Origin: Verrucomicrobiia bacterium
Lineage (GTDB): Bacteria; Verrucomicrobiota; Verrucomicrobiia; Limisphaerales; JADLHS01
Length of the DNA: 64,000 nt
Assembly: GCA_023953615.1 (NCBI GenBank)
Contig: JAMLJH010000002.1
Span: 770,592-834,591, forward strand
Reading direction: 5' to 3'
Of the stretch, positions 18,438-26,988 are shown piece after piece. The translations under genes and the position numbers were made by a program. How positions within the stretch are numbered: position 1 is the stretch's first letter; each line of letters starts with the position of its first letter. The notes under the pieces are model-generated. The model saw only the letters and a list, made by a program, of their open reading frames with translations. It was not told the origin of the DNA and made no database searches.

Positions 18438-20879
18438 TTACCGCAGTTCCGCGGATAAATTTGTCTTGAGCGCGGTCAAGACTTTTTCGTGTGCGGTATT
18501 GACTTCCGCTTCGGTCAGGGTTTTGTCGTTGCTGCGATACGTCAGCGCGTAGGCGACGCTTTTCCGCCCTTCGGGAACGTTCTTGCCACGGAACACGTCA
18601 AACAATTCGACCGTTTCCAAGTGGGCCGCTTTCGCGCGCTTGACGGTTTGTAAAACCTCATCGTGCGTCACAGCTTCCGGGACGAACATGGCCACGTCGC
18701 GGCGACTGGCTGGATATTGCGGCAACGCTTTGAATGATTTGGCGGGATTTCGTCGCGCAAGCAATTGATCCAAATTCAATTCCGCCAGCAATACCGCATT
18801 TCGCAAATCATATTGTCTGGCCAGAACCGGAGACAACACGCCCAATTCGCCCAACGGCAATTTCCCTCCGAGCGTGAGGGTGGCCGACTCAAGGAATAGA
18901 TTCGTGGCGGTCTCGCGCCGAGTGAAAACGACGCCGCGCAGGCCGAGCTGTTCGAGCAGTTCTTCCACCAAACCTTTCAGATCGGTGGCGTCCAGCGTCG
19001 CGTCGCGTTCGGCGCCGCTCCAAAAGTTGGCCGCGCGCCGGCCCGTTAGCGCCAGGGCAATCCGGCGCTCTTCGCGCGCGGCGTGGTCGCGCTTAAAAAA
19101 CACCCGTCCGATTTCGAACAACTTCACCTCGTGATTCTGACGGGCCACGTTGTGTCGCAACGAGTGCAGCAATCCGGGCAACAAACTCGGGCGCAACACA
19201 TCCATGTCGGAACTGAGCGGGTTGGCCAGCGCGACGATCGCGTCTGCCGGTACGTCGCGCACTTCCGCCCGCGCAATCAACGTTTGCCCCTGCGCTTCGT
19301 CGAGGCCGAGGCCGGTGAGCAGTCGCCGCGCCTCGCTGATCTGGTCGTGGATGGAATCAAACGTGTTCGTGCCAATGGCGCCGCGTGGTGGGGTGGCGGG
19401 TGTTTTTTCCAGGCCATGCAGACGCTCAATTTCTTCAATCAAATCCGTTTCGCGTTTAACATCCACGCGCCAGCTTGGTACCGTGAAAGCGGCCGCGTGG
19501 TCGGTCTGATTGCTCACGGCAAATCCCAGCTTGCTCAGAAATTCGATTTGTTGCGCGGCGGGAATCGTGATGCCCAACAGCGCATTCGTGCGAGCGAATC
19601 GCAAAGTGACCGGCGCTTTGGCCGGCGTTTGCGCTCGAACCTCAACCACACCCTCGGCTAATTGGCCTCCTGCCGTTTCCAAGATCAGTTGCGCCGCGCG
19701 CTGACTGGCCCAATCGCAGATGTTTTCGTCCGCGCCGCGTTCGAAGCGGTAGCTGGACTCGGTGCGTAACCCCAGTTGTTTGCCGGTGTGCCGGATTTGT
19801 GTCGGCGTGAAGTACGCGCTTTCCAGCAGGACATCCACCGTCTGATCGTTGATCTCGGTGTTCGCGCCGCCCATGATGCCCGCGAGCGCGATCCCTTTCT
19901 GCTCGTCGGCGATGAGCAGCATGGCCTCGGTCAGCGTGTGTTCCTGATCGTCGAGCGTTTGGAACTTTTCATTCGCGTTCGCCCGACGCACGACAATGGT
20001 TGGCTGGCCGTCGCTATTTTTGGCCACCAAATGGTAATCGAAAGCGTGCAGCGGTTGGCCGGTTTCCAGCATGACGTAATTCGTCACGTCCACCACGTTG
20101 CTGATGCTGCGCAGGCCGATGCGTTCCAACGCATTTTTCAGCCAGTCCGGGCTGGGGCCGATTTTCACGCCTTTAATGACCCGCGCCGTGTAACGCGGAC
20201 AAGCATCCGGGCTTTCGACCCGCACGCGTACCAGGGACGCGACCGTCGGTGCCGTCGCGCCTGGTACCGCATCGGGAAGCTGTACCGTTGGTAGTTTTAA
20301 TTGGGTTCCGACAACGGCGGCGATTTCCCGCGCGATGCCGATGACGCTATTGAGATCAGGCCGATTGGGCGTGACTTCCAAATCGAACACCACATCGCCG
20401 CCACTGCGTCCGAGATATTCATCAAACGATTGGCCAACCACGGCATCCGCGCGCAAGATCAACAAGCCTTCGGCGTCGTCGGTCAAACCGAGTTCCTGTG
20501 GCGAACACATCATGCCTTGGGATTCCACGCCGCGAATTTTGCCGACTTTGATGTGGTGCGGTGTCTTTTCGCCGGGTTTCAAGGGCAGGGCGGCTCCGGG
20601 CAGAATGAGCGGAACTTTATCGCCGGCCTTGAAATTTTGCGCGCCGCAAACGATCTGGCGCTCCCCCGTGCCGTCATTGACGCGACAGAGGGAGAGTTTA
20701 TCCGCGTTGGGATGTTTCTCTCGCGTGATGACTTGAGCGACCACCACGCCGTCGAAAGAGCCGGAGAGTTTTTGAACTCCTTCCACCTCTAATCCAAGCA
20801 TCGTAAGCTGTTCGACGGCTGCTTCGACGGTCCAGTTGAAATCAACGTATTGCTTGAGCCAATTAAGCGTAACTTTCAT
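18438..20879 (-). CDS. pheT: Phenylalanyl-tRNA synthetase beta subunit
   Basis: 813 aa, the usual size. It forms the alpha2-beta2 enzyme with PheS. Domains visible in order: B1 (MKVTLNWLKQYVDF), the EMAP/tRNA-binding OB fold (about 40-150; HPNADKLSLCRVNDG, GAQNFKAGDKVPLILPGA), B3/B4 editing region (DLEVTPNRPDLNSVIGIARE onward), B5, the catalytic-like core, and a C-terminal FDX-anticodon-binding domain (LPQYPASRRDVAMFVPE to the end). Start is set at ATG 20879, where family members begin; the frame stays open 27 codons further up. pheS is not adjacent, which is unusual. Confidence 0.97.
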   Translation of the reverse strand: MKVTLNWLKQYVDFNWTVEAAVEQLTMLGLEVEGVQKLSGSFDGVVVAQVITREKHPNADKLSLCRVNDGTGERQIVCGAQNFKAGDKVPLILPGAALPLKPGEKTPHHIKVGKIRGVESQGMMCSPQELGLTDDAEGLLILRADAVVGQSFDEYLGRSGGDVVFDLEVTPNRPDLNSVIGIAREIAAVVGTQLKLPTVQLPDAVPGATAPTVASLVRVRVESPDACPRYTARVIKGVKIGPSPDWLKNALERIGLRSISNVVDVTNYVMLETGQPLHAFDYHLVAKNSDGQPTIVVRRANANEKFQTLDDQEHTLTEAMLLIADEQKGIALAGIMGGANTEINDQTVDVLLESAYFTPTQIRHTGKQLGLRTESSYRFERGADENICDWASQRAAQLILETAGGQLAEGVVEVRAQTPAKAPVTLRFARTNALLGITIPAAQQIEFLSKLGFAVSNQTDHAAAFTVPSWRVDVKRETDLIEEIERLHGLEKTPATPPRGAIGTNTFDSIHDQISEARRLLTGLGLDEAQGQTLIARAEVRDVPADAIVALANPLSSDMDVLRPSLLPGLLHSLRHNVARQNHEVKLFEIGRVFFKRDHAAREERRIALALTGRRAANFWSGAERDATLDATDLKGLVEELLEQLGLRGVVFTRRETATNLFLESATLTLGGKLPLGELGVLSPVLARQYDLRNAVLLAELNLDQLLARRNPAKSFKALPQYPASRRDVAMFVPEAVTHDEVLQTVKRAKAAHLETVELFDVFRGKNVPEGRKSVAYALTYRSNDKTLTEAEVNTAHEKVLTALKTNLSAELR

Positions 20880-21097
20880 CGTGCGCGAAAAATGTCCCGA
20901 AACAAACACTCTGTCGTTTCGAGACCGGGCAGAGTAGCAGTCACCAACGGTCAGAGCCAATCAATTCAATCTGAACCGCCCGTCAACCGATCTGGACGGG
21001 CTGTAGGCAAGGTAAATTGTCCGTCGTGCCGGTAGTGCGCGATCGGAGTCCGCACGTCCGCGTTCTTCGGGAATCAGTCGGGACGAAGCTGATGCGG

Positions 21098-22009
21098 TTA
21101 TTTGAACGCCGTGGTGACCGGCCGACCCCAGAAAGATTCAGGCAGCGGAACTTTCATCAACCAGAGGGCGGTGGCAGCCGAGTCGTAGGTGGATACCGCA
21201 GCGGTGATGGTGAAATCTTTTTTGACCCCTTTGCCCCAAACCACCCACGGAATCGTCACATCTTCCGGTGCGGTGCTGCCGTGCGAGCCGACCGTTTTGC
21301 CCTCCTTATTTTGGGCATCGTGACTGCCGTGGTCCGCAGTTAAGATAAATACACTCTGATCCAAAACGCCCGCGGCCTTCACCGCGTCACGAATCATTCC
21401 CAGCGCCGCATCGCAGTCTTTCAAAGCCTTGATCTTCTCCGGTGAGTAAGCGCCGGTCGCGTGACCAACGGAGTCTGGATCCCGGAAATGAATGAAGCAC
21501 ACATTAGGCATGACCTGATCAAAATTGGCGACGAACGCCTGGGCGACGGCGTAAGCATCATCGGTTGGTTGCGGCCAGACGAATTTATCCACCGAGCCGG
21601 GCAGGTCCAAATGTTTGAATTTTTCCTTGCCGACAAACATGGCGGTTTTCAGTCCTCGCGCCTTGGCTAGGCTGAAAATCGTTGGTACCGTGACCAGTCC
21701 GTTTTTGGGGTCATAACCATTCCAAGTAACCTGATGTTTTTGAATGCCCACGCCGGTCAGCATCGAAGTATGCGAGGGCAGGGTGATGCTTGGCACGATG
21801 GTGTAAGCTTCCCAAGTGTGAGCGCCCTCAGTGACCATTTGATGGATCGTCGGCAGATCGGTTCGCTTTAGCAGGGCGGGATTGCCTTGGTCAAAGCTGA
21901 CGATAAAAACATGTTTAACAGCGGGCGGTTTTGCGGCGAAAGCGGATTCAACTCCGGCGGTGAAAACAAAAACGACCAACAAACGGATCAGATAATTTCC
22001 TAAGAACAT
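21098..22009 (-). CDS. Secreted alkaline-phosphatase-superfamily phosphodiesterase
   Basis: About 303 aa with a signal peptide (LIRLLVVFVFTAGVESAFA). Motifs fit the type I phosphodiesterase/nucleotide pyrophosphatase family: IVSFDQGNPALL (metal Asp), TLPSHTSMLTGVGIQKH (nucleophile region), FRDPDSVGH (Asp/His ligands) and LTADHGSHD, with a late His in GSHGSTAPED. It would hydrolyse phosphodiesters or phosphonate-like substrates outside the cytoplasm. ATG 22009 places the signal peptide at the N-terminus; an in-frame TTG at 22060 adds 17 residues. It is shorter than full NPPs (about 400), and lies upstream of pheT on the same strand with 218 bases between. Confidence 0.85.
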   Translation of the reverse strand: MFLGNYLIRLLVVFVFTAGVESAFAAKPPAVKHVFIVSFDQGNPALLKRTDLPTIHQMVTEGAHTWEAYTIVPSITLPSHTSMLTGVGIQKHQVTWNGYDPKNGLVTVPTIFSLAKARGLKTAMFVGKEKFKHLDLPGSVDKFVWPQPTDDAYAVAQAFVANFDQVMPNVCFIHFRDPDSVGHATGAYSPEKIKALKDCDAALGMIRDAVKAAGVLDQSVFILTADHGSHDAQNKEGKTVGSHGSTAPEDVTIPWVVWGKGVKKDFTITAAVSTYDSAATALWLMKVPLPESFWGRPVTTAFK

Positions 22010-22286
22010 TGCGGTTATTGACGGTTGATTGCGGCGATTATTCACTTTGGAACTCTTCAATCTTCGTAAACTTTACAAATGAGTGCCTCCACTCCGTGAA
22101 GACTTCCTACTTGAAATACCTTACGTTCGCGTCGCGAGTCAAAGTCAATCGCCACTGAATCCACCCGTGGATTCGCCTCATTTTCTCTTCGTTAGTTTCG
22201 TTGGTGGCCGACGAGTATTCATGATGAATCGCAAATTACGCCGTTTCCGATTGGTTTTCTGAGCGAGCTTTTGTTTAACTGGCGTC

Positions 22287-22949
22287 ATGCGAGTTCGGCA
22301 GGCGCGATTGCAGCGACACACGAAAGAAACCCGAATTAAAGTTCAGCTCAAGTTGGACGGTTCGGGCAAGGCTTCCATCCAGACAGGAATCCCATTCTTT
22401 GATCACATGCTGACGCTCTTTGCGAAACATGCAGTGGTTGATCTTAAACTGCGCTGTCAGGGCGACTTGGAAGTAGATGCGCATCACACCGTCGAAGATT
22501 GCGGCATCGCTTTGGGACAGGCGATTTTACAGGCTTTGGGGGATAAAAAAGGGATTCGTCGCTATGGAGCGGATTTTCATCCCAAGAACCCTTTCACTGG
22601 AGAAGCTTATGTGCCGATGGATGAATGTCTGGCCCGTTGCGTCATTGATTTTAGTGGCCGACCGCATTTGGTTTGGCGTGGATTGGAGGGACGCGCCTAC
22701 AAACGGCTTACTCGGACGGAACGTCAACAAGACATGTCCAGCGCGTTTCGTTTCGGTTTGGCCAGGGAATTTTTTCAAGGTTTCACCAATGAAGCGCGGT
22801 GTAATCTGCATTTGGAATTGCTTTACGGCGAAGAACCGCATCACATCGTCGAAGCGCTTTTCAAAGCGTTTGCCAAGGCGGTAGATGCTGCCTGCCAGCG
22901 AGATCCGCGCATTGACGGCCAAATTCCCAGTACGAAAGGCCAGCTTTGA
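22287..22949 (+). CDS. hisB: Imidazoleglycerol-phosphate dehydratase
   Basis: 220 aa monofunctional enzyme, dehydrating imidazole glycerol phosphate to imidazole acetol phosphate in histidine synthesis. Duplicate metal-binding motifs are HHTVEDCG and HHIVEALFKAF, with GIPFFDHML near the start and STKG near the C-terminus. No phosphatase domain is attached. It has an extra-looking insertion around residues 100-115 (GADFHPKNPFTGEAYVPMDE) compared with the common 195-aa form. The his genes in this window are dispersed (hisD at 3.8 kb). The ECF sigma gene starts 37 bases downstream. Confidence 0.95.
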   Translation: MRVRQARLQRHTKETRIKVQLKLDGSGKASIQTGIPFFDHMLTLFAKHAVVDLKLRCQGDLEVDAHHTVEDCGIALGQAILQALGDKKGIRRYGADFHPKNPFTGEAYVPMDECLARCVIDFSGRPHLVWRGLEGRAYKRLTRTERQQDMSSAFRFGLAREFFQGFTNEARCNLHLELLYGEEPHHIVEALFKAFAKAVDAACQRDPRIDGQIPSTKGQL

Positions 22950-22986
22950 AGTTACTGAATAAACCCACAATCAATCCGTCGAATTG

Positions 22987-23580
22987 ATGGCTGATTTAGA
23001 TCATTTCGCTACTTCAGACGAGGCTTTGGTTCGTTCCGCGCGGAACGGCGACATGGTCGCATTTGAAGAGTTGGTGGCGCGGCATCGGGATAAGATTTAT
23101 GCGCGAGCCTACACAATGATGCGGAATGAGGATGAGGCGATTGATCTTTCTCAAGAGGCGTGGGTGAAGGGTTGGCAGCGGTTGGTTCAGTTTCAGGGCG
23201 AATCCAGCTTCACCACTTGGATGACGCGAATTGTCATCAATCTGTGCCTGGACCAGCTCCGAAAACGGAAACGTCAACGAACGGAATCCATCGAGGCGAT
23301 GGATGAAGAATCCGGAGGAGTGGAGCGGCAGATGCCGATCGTCACGGTCAATCCGACGGCAGGATTGGAGCGCGAGGATTTGCGGATCCGGATAGATGAG
23401 GCGCTGGGCAAGCTGACGGAAGCGCACCGGACGGTGCTCGTTTTACACGAATTCGAGCAGATGGAGTACAAAAACATCGCCAAGGCGATGAATTGCTCGA
23501 TTGGAACGGTAATGTCGCGTTTGTTTTACGCGCGTCGAAAAATGGCAGCATTATTGCAGGACTTAAAGCAGGTTGATTAG
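22987..23580 (+). CDS. ECF-type RNA polymerase sigma factor
   Basis: 197 aa. Region 2 is seen in AFEELVARHRDKIYARAYTM through DEAIDLSQEAWVKGWQ and FTTWMTRIVINLCLDQLRKR; region 4 in LTEAHRTVLVLHEFEQMEYK and the helix-turn-helix IAKAMNCSIGTVMSRLFYAR. Start at ATG 22987; a TTG sits one codon before. The next gene, 5 bases on, looks like its anti-sigma factor, and a secreted protein gene follows without a gap. The trio is probably one transcript, possibly with hisB. The inducing signal is unknown. Confidence 0.92.
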   Translation: MADLDHFATSDEALVRSARNGDMVAFEELVARHRDKIYARAYTMMRNEDEAIDLSQEAWVKGWQRLVQFQGESSFTTWMTRIVINLCLDQLRKRKRQRTESIEAMDEESGGVERQMPIVTVNPTAGLEREDLRIRIDEALGKLTEAHRTVLVLHEFEQMEYKNIAKAMNCSIGTVMSRLFYARRKMAALLQDLKQVD

Positions 23581-23585
23581 AAGTG

Positions 23586-24086
23586 ATGAAAAAAGAGTTA
23601 CAGTTGAAGTTGCAGGCTTACTTGGATGGCGAATTGCCAGTGAGTGAAAGCCAGGGCCTTCGCGATCTGCTGGCGAAAGACCGGCAAGCGCGCGAACTTC
23701 TCACTGAACTTTCGCAAACCCGGGATTTGATTGTCGCGCACGAATCAGCGATCAAACTACCCGAGACGCGGGAATTTTACTGGGCCAAGATTGAGCGGGC
23801 AATCGCGCCTGAGCCGAAGCTGCAGAGACGTCGCGCCGCCGGTTCATCCATTCTGGCTTGGTGGCGACGATTATTGGTGTCCGCCGGGGCCGCAGCCGCC
23901 GTGGCCATCGCGGTCTTGTTAAGTTGGTCGCACGCCACAGGAGATACGGATGCCATTACGATTTCAGATGGATCGGCTTCGTTCACGTATCACAATTACG
24001 CCACCGCCACGACACTGGTGTGGTTTGACTACGGCTCCGGAAACGACTTTCCCAACGACGGTGGAAACACTACCTTGACTCCCTAG
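23586..24086 (+). CDS. Membrane anti-sigma factor (putative)
   Basis: 166 aa. The N-terminal 60 residues (LQAYLDGELPVSESQGLRDL) resemble anti-sigma domains that hold ECF factors, but the zinc-binding HxxxCxxC motif is absent, so this is a zincless type. One membrane helix lies at about 95-115 (LLVSAGAAAAVAIAVLLSW), followed by a short extracytoplasmic tail of about 50 residues rich in Thr, Asn and aromatic residues. Position right after the sigma gene supports the role. It stops with TAG immediately before the ATG of the next gene. Confidence 0.75.
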   Translation: MKKELQLKLQAYLDGELPVSESQGLRDLLAKDRQARELLTELSQTRDLIVAHESAIKLPETREFYWAKIERAIAPEPKLQRRRAAGSSILAWWRRLLVSAGAAAAVAIAVLLSWSHATGDTDAITISDGSASFTYHNYATATTLVWFDYGSGNDFPNDGGNTTLTP

Positions 24087-24560
24087 ATGAACTTGGCATC
24101 CGTTTTCAGCAAGGTTTGGCTCTGGGTGAGTTTAATCTCCGGAATCGCATTTGGTTTTGGAAATACCGTGGCTGCGGCGGCAGATGCGAAATTCGAGGTG
24201 CAACTGGTTTGGGCCACCAACGACGAAAAACCGCCCAACGATGAATATCATCCCGCCGACGCGGCAACGCGAACGCGCCTGGAGAGCCTGGGGTTGAAAT
24301 GGAAGAATTTCTTCGTTGTAAAGAAAAGCGAGTTCGAGACGAAGGGCGGTGAATCTGGTCGCATCACGGTCAGTGAAAAATCCTCAATTTCGGTAAAATT
24401 GCTTACGGCCAAAAAAGCGGAGATCACTTTCTACGGCCAGCAAGGCGAGGAGTGCAGCCGCCGGGTTCAACCCTTCAAAGCGGGCGAGGTTTTGGTTCAC
24501 GGAGGTAATGTGCCGGAAAACGCCACCGCCTGGTTGATTACCTTGAAGCGGCTCAATTAA
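24087..24560 (+). CDS. Hypothetical secreted protein of the sigma/anti-sigma operon
   Basis: 157 aa with a signal peptide (VWLWVSLISGIAFGFGNTVAAAA). The mature part begins with a beta strand FEVQLVWATNDEKP and has a Lys-rich C-terminal half; two cysteines are absent except C at about 125. Unrecognised family, though similar small secreted proteins follow ECF/anti-sigma pairs in other Verrucomicrobia as I recall (not checked). Its start abuts the anti-sigma stop (TAG-ATG), pointing to translational coupling and perhaps a function in the same sensing circuit. Confidence 0.65.
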   Translation: MNLASVFSKVWLWVSLISGIAFGFGNTVAAAADAKFEVQLVWATNDEKPPNDEYHPADAATRTRLESLGLKWKNFFVVKKSEFETKGGESGRITVSEKSSISVKLLTAKKAEITFYGQQGEECSRRVQPFKAGEVLVHGGNVPENATAWLITLKRLN

Positions 24561-24622
24561 ATCGTTGGTTTGCCCATCAGCAAAAAATCCATTTGTGAAT
24601 TCGGGCAGACCTCGTAAGCTCC

Positions 24623-25018
24623 ATGCCAGATTTTATGAGCCAGGTACCGTCCGATCTTAAATACGCCAAATCACACGAATGGATCCGCGTCGCCGGAGCG
24701 ATAGCCACCGTAGGTATTAGCGACCACGCACAGCATGAGTTGACGGATGTGGTGTTTGTTGAGTTCCCGGCCGTGGGGCGGAAAGTCAAAGCTGGCGAGG
24801 CGTGCGCGGTCGTGGAATCAGTCAAAACGGCGAGCGATATTTATTCGCCGGTGAGTGGCGAGATTCTCGAAGTGAATCAGGCGGCGGTAGAGGATCCGGC
24901 TCTGGTCAATCGCGAACCCTACGCCGGCGGTTGGTTCTACCGGATCAAACTGGAAGCGCCGGAGGAGCTTAACGACTTGCTGTCTGCGGATCAGTATCAG
25001 GCGCAAATCAACGGTTGA
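24623..25018 (+). CDS. gcvH: Glycine cleavage system H protein
   Basis: 131 aa lipoyl carrier protein. The lipoyl lysine is K68 in VVESVKTASDIYSPVSG; the fold is clear from YAKSHEWIRV, VGISDHAQHELTDVVFVEFP and NREPYAGGWFYRIKL. It carries the aminomethyl group between the P and T proteins and, in many bacteria, also serves in lipoate relay. Translation could start at 24623 or 24635. No gcvT or gcvP is near; instead a glutaredoxin and lipA follow, so the cluster is about lipoylation. Confidence 0.97.
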   Translation: MPDFMSQVPSDLKYAKSHEWIRVAGAIATVGISDHAQHELTDVVFVEFPAVGRKVKAGEACAVVESVKTASDIYSPVSGEILEVNQAAVEDPALVNREPYAGGWFYRIKLEAPEELNDLLSADQYQAQING

Positions 25019-25073
25019 TCCTTACGACGACGGATTTGCTCATCGCCTTTTTCGGATTACGTTTTATCCCAGA

Positions 25074-25319
25074 ATGAAGGTTCGCTTGTTTGTTAAACCG
25101 TATTGTCCTTGGTGTCGAAAGGCGCGGGAATGGTTGGATACCCATCAAATTCAGTACACTACTTTGGACGTAATCACCGATGCCGCGGCGGCCGCCGAAA
25201 TGAAATCGCTCTCCGGACAAACCCTCGCGCCGGTCATTGACGTGGATGGGAAAATTTTGGCGGATTTCGGACCGGAAGAACTGGCCCAATTCTGGGAACA
25301 ATTGAAACCCGCAAAATAA
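25074..25319 (+). CDS. Glutaredoxin family protein
   Basis: 81 aa thioredoxin-fold protein with a dithiol active site CPWC in VKPYCPWCRKAREWL, then the cis-proline strand LAPVIDVDGKIL. It would reduce disulfides or handle FeS-related thiols in the cytoplasm. It is placed between gcvH and lipA (55 and 16 bases), suggesting a part in lipoyl synthase or iron-sulfur maintenance; that is inference from position. Confidence 0.9.
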   Translation: MKVRLFVKPYCPWCRKAREWLDTHQIQYTTLDVITDAAAAAEMKSLSGQTLAPVIDVDGKILADFGPEELAQFWEQLKPAK

Positions 25320-25335
25320 ACCGCTACTCTATCGC

Positions 25336-26292
25336 ATGGTTTTAACACCGGCCACCGCACCGCTTCCTCCAACGACTTTGTCATCATCAGGTAAAGCCGA
25401 ACCGTTGGCATCGGCCAAGCCGGCGCGACCGCGGCTTCCTCCCTGGCTGCATACCAAGCTGCCGACCGCCGACACGTTTGCCCGCACGCGTTCATTGCTG
25501 GGCGAACTGAAATTGCACACGGTTTGTGAGAGCGCGAAGTGTCCGAACCATTGGGAGTGTTGGAGCCGCGGTACCGCCACGTTCATGATCGCGGGTGATC
25601 GTTGCACTCGCGCCTGTAAATTTTGCGCGGTGCATACGGCCAAACCGCTGCCCTTGGAGGCGGATGAGCCACAGCGGGTGGCGGAAGCGACGCGACGGAT
25701 GAATCTGCGGCACGTCGTGATTACCGCCGTATCGCGGGACGATCTTCCCGATGGAGGCGCGGAACATTTCCGCAAAACCATTGAGGCGGTGCGACGGTTG
25801 AATCCCCAGGCGGTCATTGAAGTGTTGACCCCGGATTTTCAGGATCATGATGAGGCGATAGATTGTGTGCTCAGCGCCGACCCGCATATCTTCAATCATA
25901 ACCTGGAAACCGTTCGCCGATTAACTCCCACCGTGCGGCATCGCGCGACCTATGACCGCTCCCTCAGCGTGCTGCGCAAGGTCAAAGCTCGGCGTGGGAG
26001 TACGATTTACACGAAATCCGGGATGATGCTCGGCTTGGGCGAAGAGGAGGCCGAAGTGTTGGCGGCCATGGAGGATTTGCGCGCCGTGGGCTGCGACATT
26101 CTAACGCTGGGTCAGTACCTGCAGGCCACCTTGGAACTTTTGGCGGTGAAGGAATTCGTTACGCCGGAAAAATTCCGCCAGCTCGGAGAGCGCGGCCGGC
26201 AAATGGGTTTCATTCACGTAGCCAGTGGCCCCTTGGTGCGCAGCTCGTATCACGCCGATGAGTTTGTTTTGCCCTCACGGGTGAGGCAATAA
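25336..26292 (+). CDS. lipA: Lipoyl synthase
   Basis: 318 aa radical SAM enzyme that inserts two sulfurs into octanoyl-carrier proteins such as GcvH. The auxiliary-cluster cysteines are in CESAKCPNHWECW and the radical-SAM CX3CX2C in CTRACKFCAVHT. The conserved late stretch is GLGEEEAEVLAAMEDL and the C-terminal serine of the RSSYHA motif is present. The first 40 residues are a Pro/Ala-rich extension. Its last 18 bases overlap the end of the convergent gene at 26275. Confidence 0.98.
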   Translation: MVLTPATAPLPPTTLSSSGKAEPLASAKPARPRLPPWLHTKLPTADTFARTRSLLGELKLHTVCESAKCPNHWECWSRGTATFMIAGDRCTRACKFCAVHTAKPLPLEADEPQRVAEATRRMNLRHVVITAVSRDDLPDGGAEHFRKTIEAVRRLNPQAVIEVLTPDFQDHDEAIDCVLSADPHIFNHNLETVRRLTPTVRHRATYDRSLSVLRKVKARRGSTIYTKSGMMLGLGEEEAEVLAAMEDLRAVGCDILTLGQYLQATLELLAVKEFVTPEKFRQLGERGRQMGFIHVASGPLVRSSYHADEFVLPSRVRQ

Positions 26293-26901
26293 ACCGCTTC
26301 GCTGTTTTAACAGCAGCCAAATCGCGCCGGCAAGGAAGAGCAGGGCGATGAGCGCAATTCCGGTAAGCACGATGCCTTTGAAAAGGCGTGCCTGACTTAG
26401 CAACTGATTTCGTTGCGTCTTCTCCGCTTCCACAAAGAGCGCGAATTCCTTATCGAGGGAAGCGATGGCCTCTTCATCTTTCAATTTTAGAGTCAGCCAG
26501 CCAGCCGCAGTGCGGTCCCATTGTGCGGGCATCCTTTCCAGCGCTTCGATGGGAGGGGATTGGAATCCTTGCTGAGCCCAAAACGGCGACTGTTCCTGAG
26601 TCCAGAGACGAAACAATCCATGATTGGTTGCCAGATTCTGGATGCGATTCCAAAGGGCCTGCCGTGCCGCGTCTGCCAAGCTGAAGTCTTCAAAAGCCTC
26701 GCTATGGATGCGGGCGTGGCGGGAATGGATTTCCAACGCCGCACCGCCGATGACCAGGCCCGCCGGATCAACGATGACTTGAAAATCCGTGAGGTGACGA
26801 TCCAGACCCGCATCGGGCAGGCGCATCAGCACCCACAGTTCGCGTAAACGGGGCAGATCATCCACGGTGGCTCGACGCACTTGAAACGCGGACGGACTCA
26901 T
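26275..26901 (-). CDS. GNAT-like domain fused to a C-terminal membrane helix
   Basis: 208 aa. The first 140 residues (FQVRRATVDDLPRLRELWVLM, GGAALEIHSRHARIHSEAF, then ALWNRIQNLATNHGLFRLW) follow the order of a GNAT acetyltransferase fold, although the canonical acetyl-CoA loop (R/QxxGxG/A) is not clear. After a charged linker there is one helix, GIVLTGIALIALLFLAGAIW, near the C-terminus, so the domain would be cytoplasmic and tethered. Function unknown. It overlaps the convergent lipA by 18 bases. Confidence 0.65.
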   Translation of the reverse strand: MSPSAFQVRRATVDDLPRLRELWVLMRLPDAGLDRHLTDFQVIVDPAGLVIGGAALEIHSRHARIHSEAFEDFSLADAARQALWNRIQNLATNHGLFRLWTQEQSPFWAQQGFQSPPIEALERMPAQWDRTAAGWLTLKLKDEEAIASLDKEFALFVEAEKTQRNQLLSQARLFKGIVLTGIALIALLFLAGAIWLLLKQRSGLLPHP

Positions 26902-26988
26902 CGCGCCGCATGGTAAAAATCCAGGCCAGGATTGCCAGTGTGATTTTTGCCAAGTTGATCAATTCTTCCGAATCATCAACGGTTGGCG

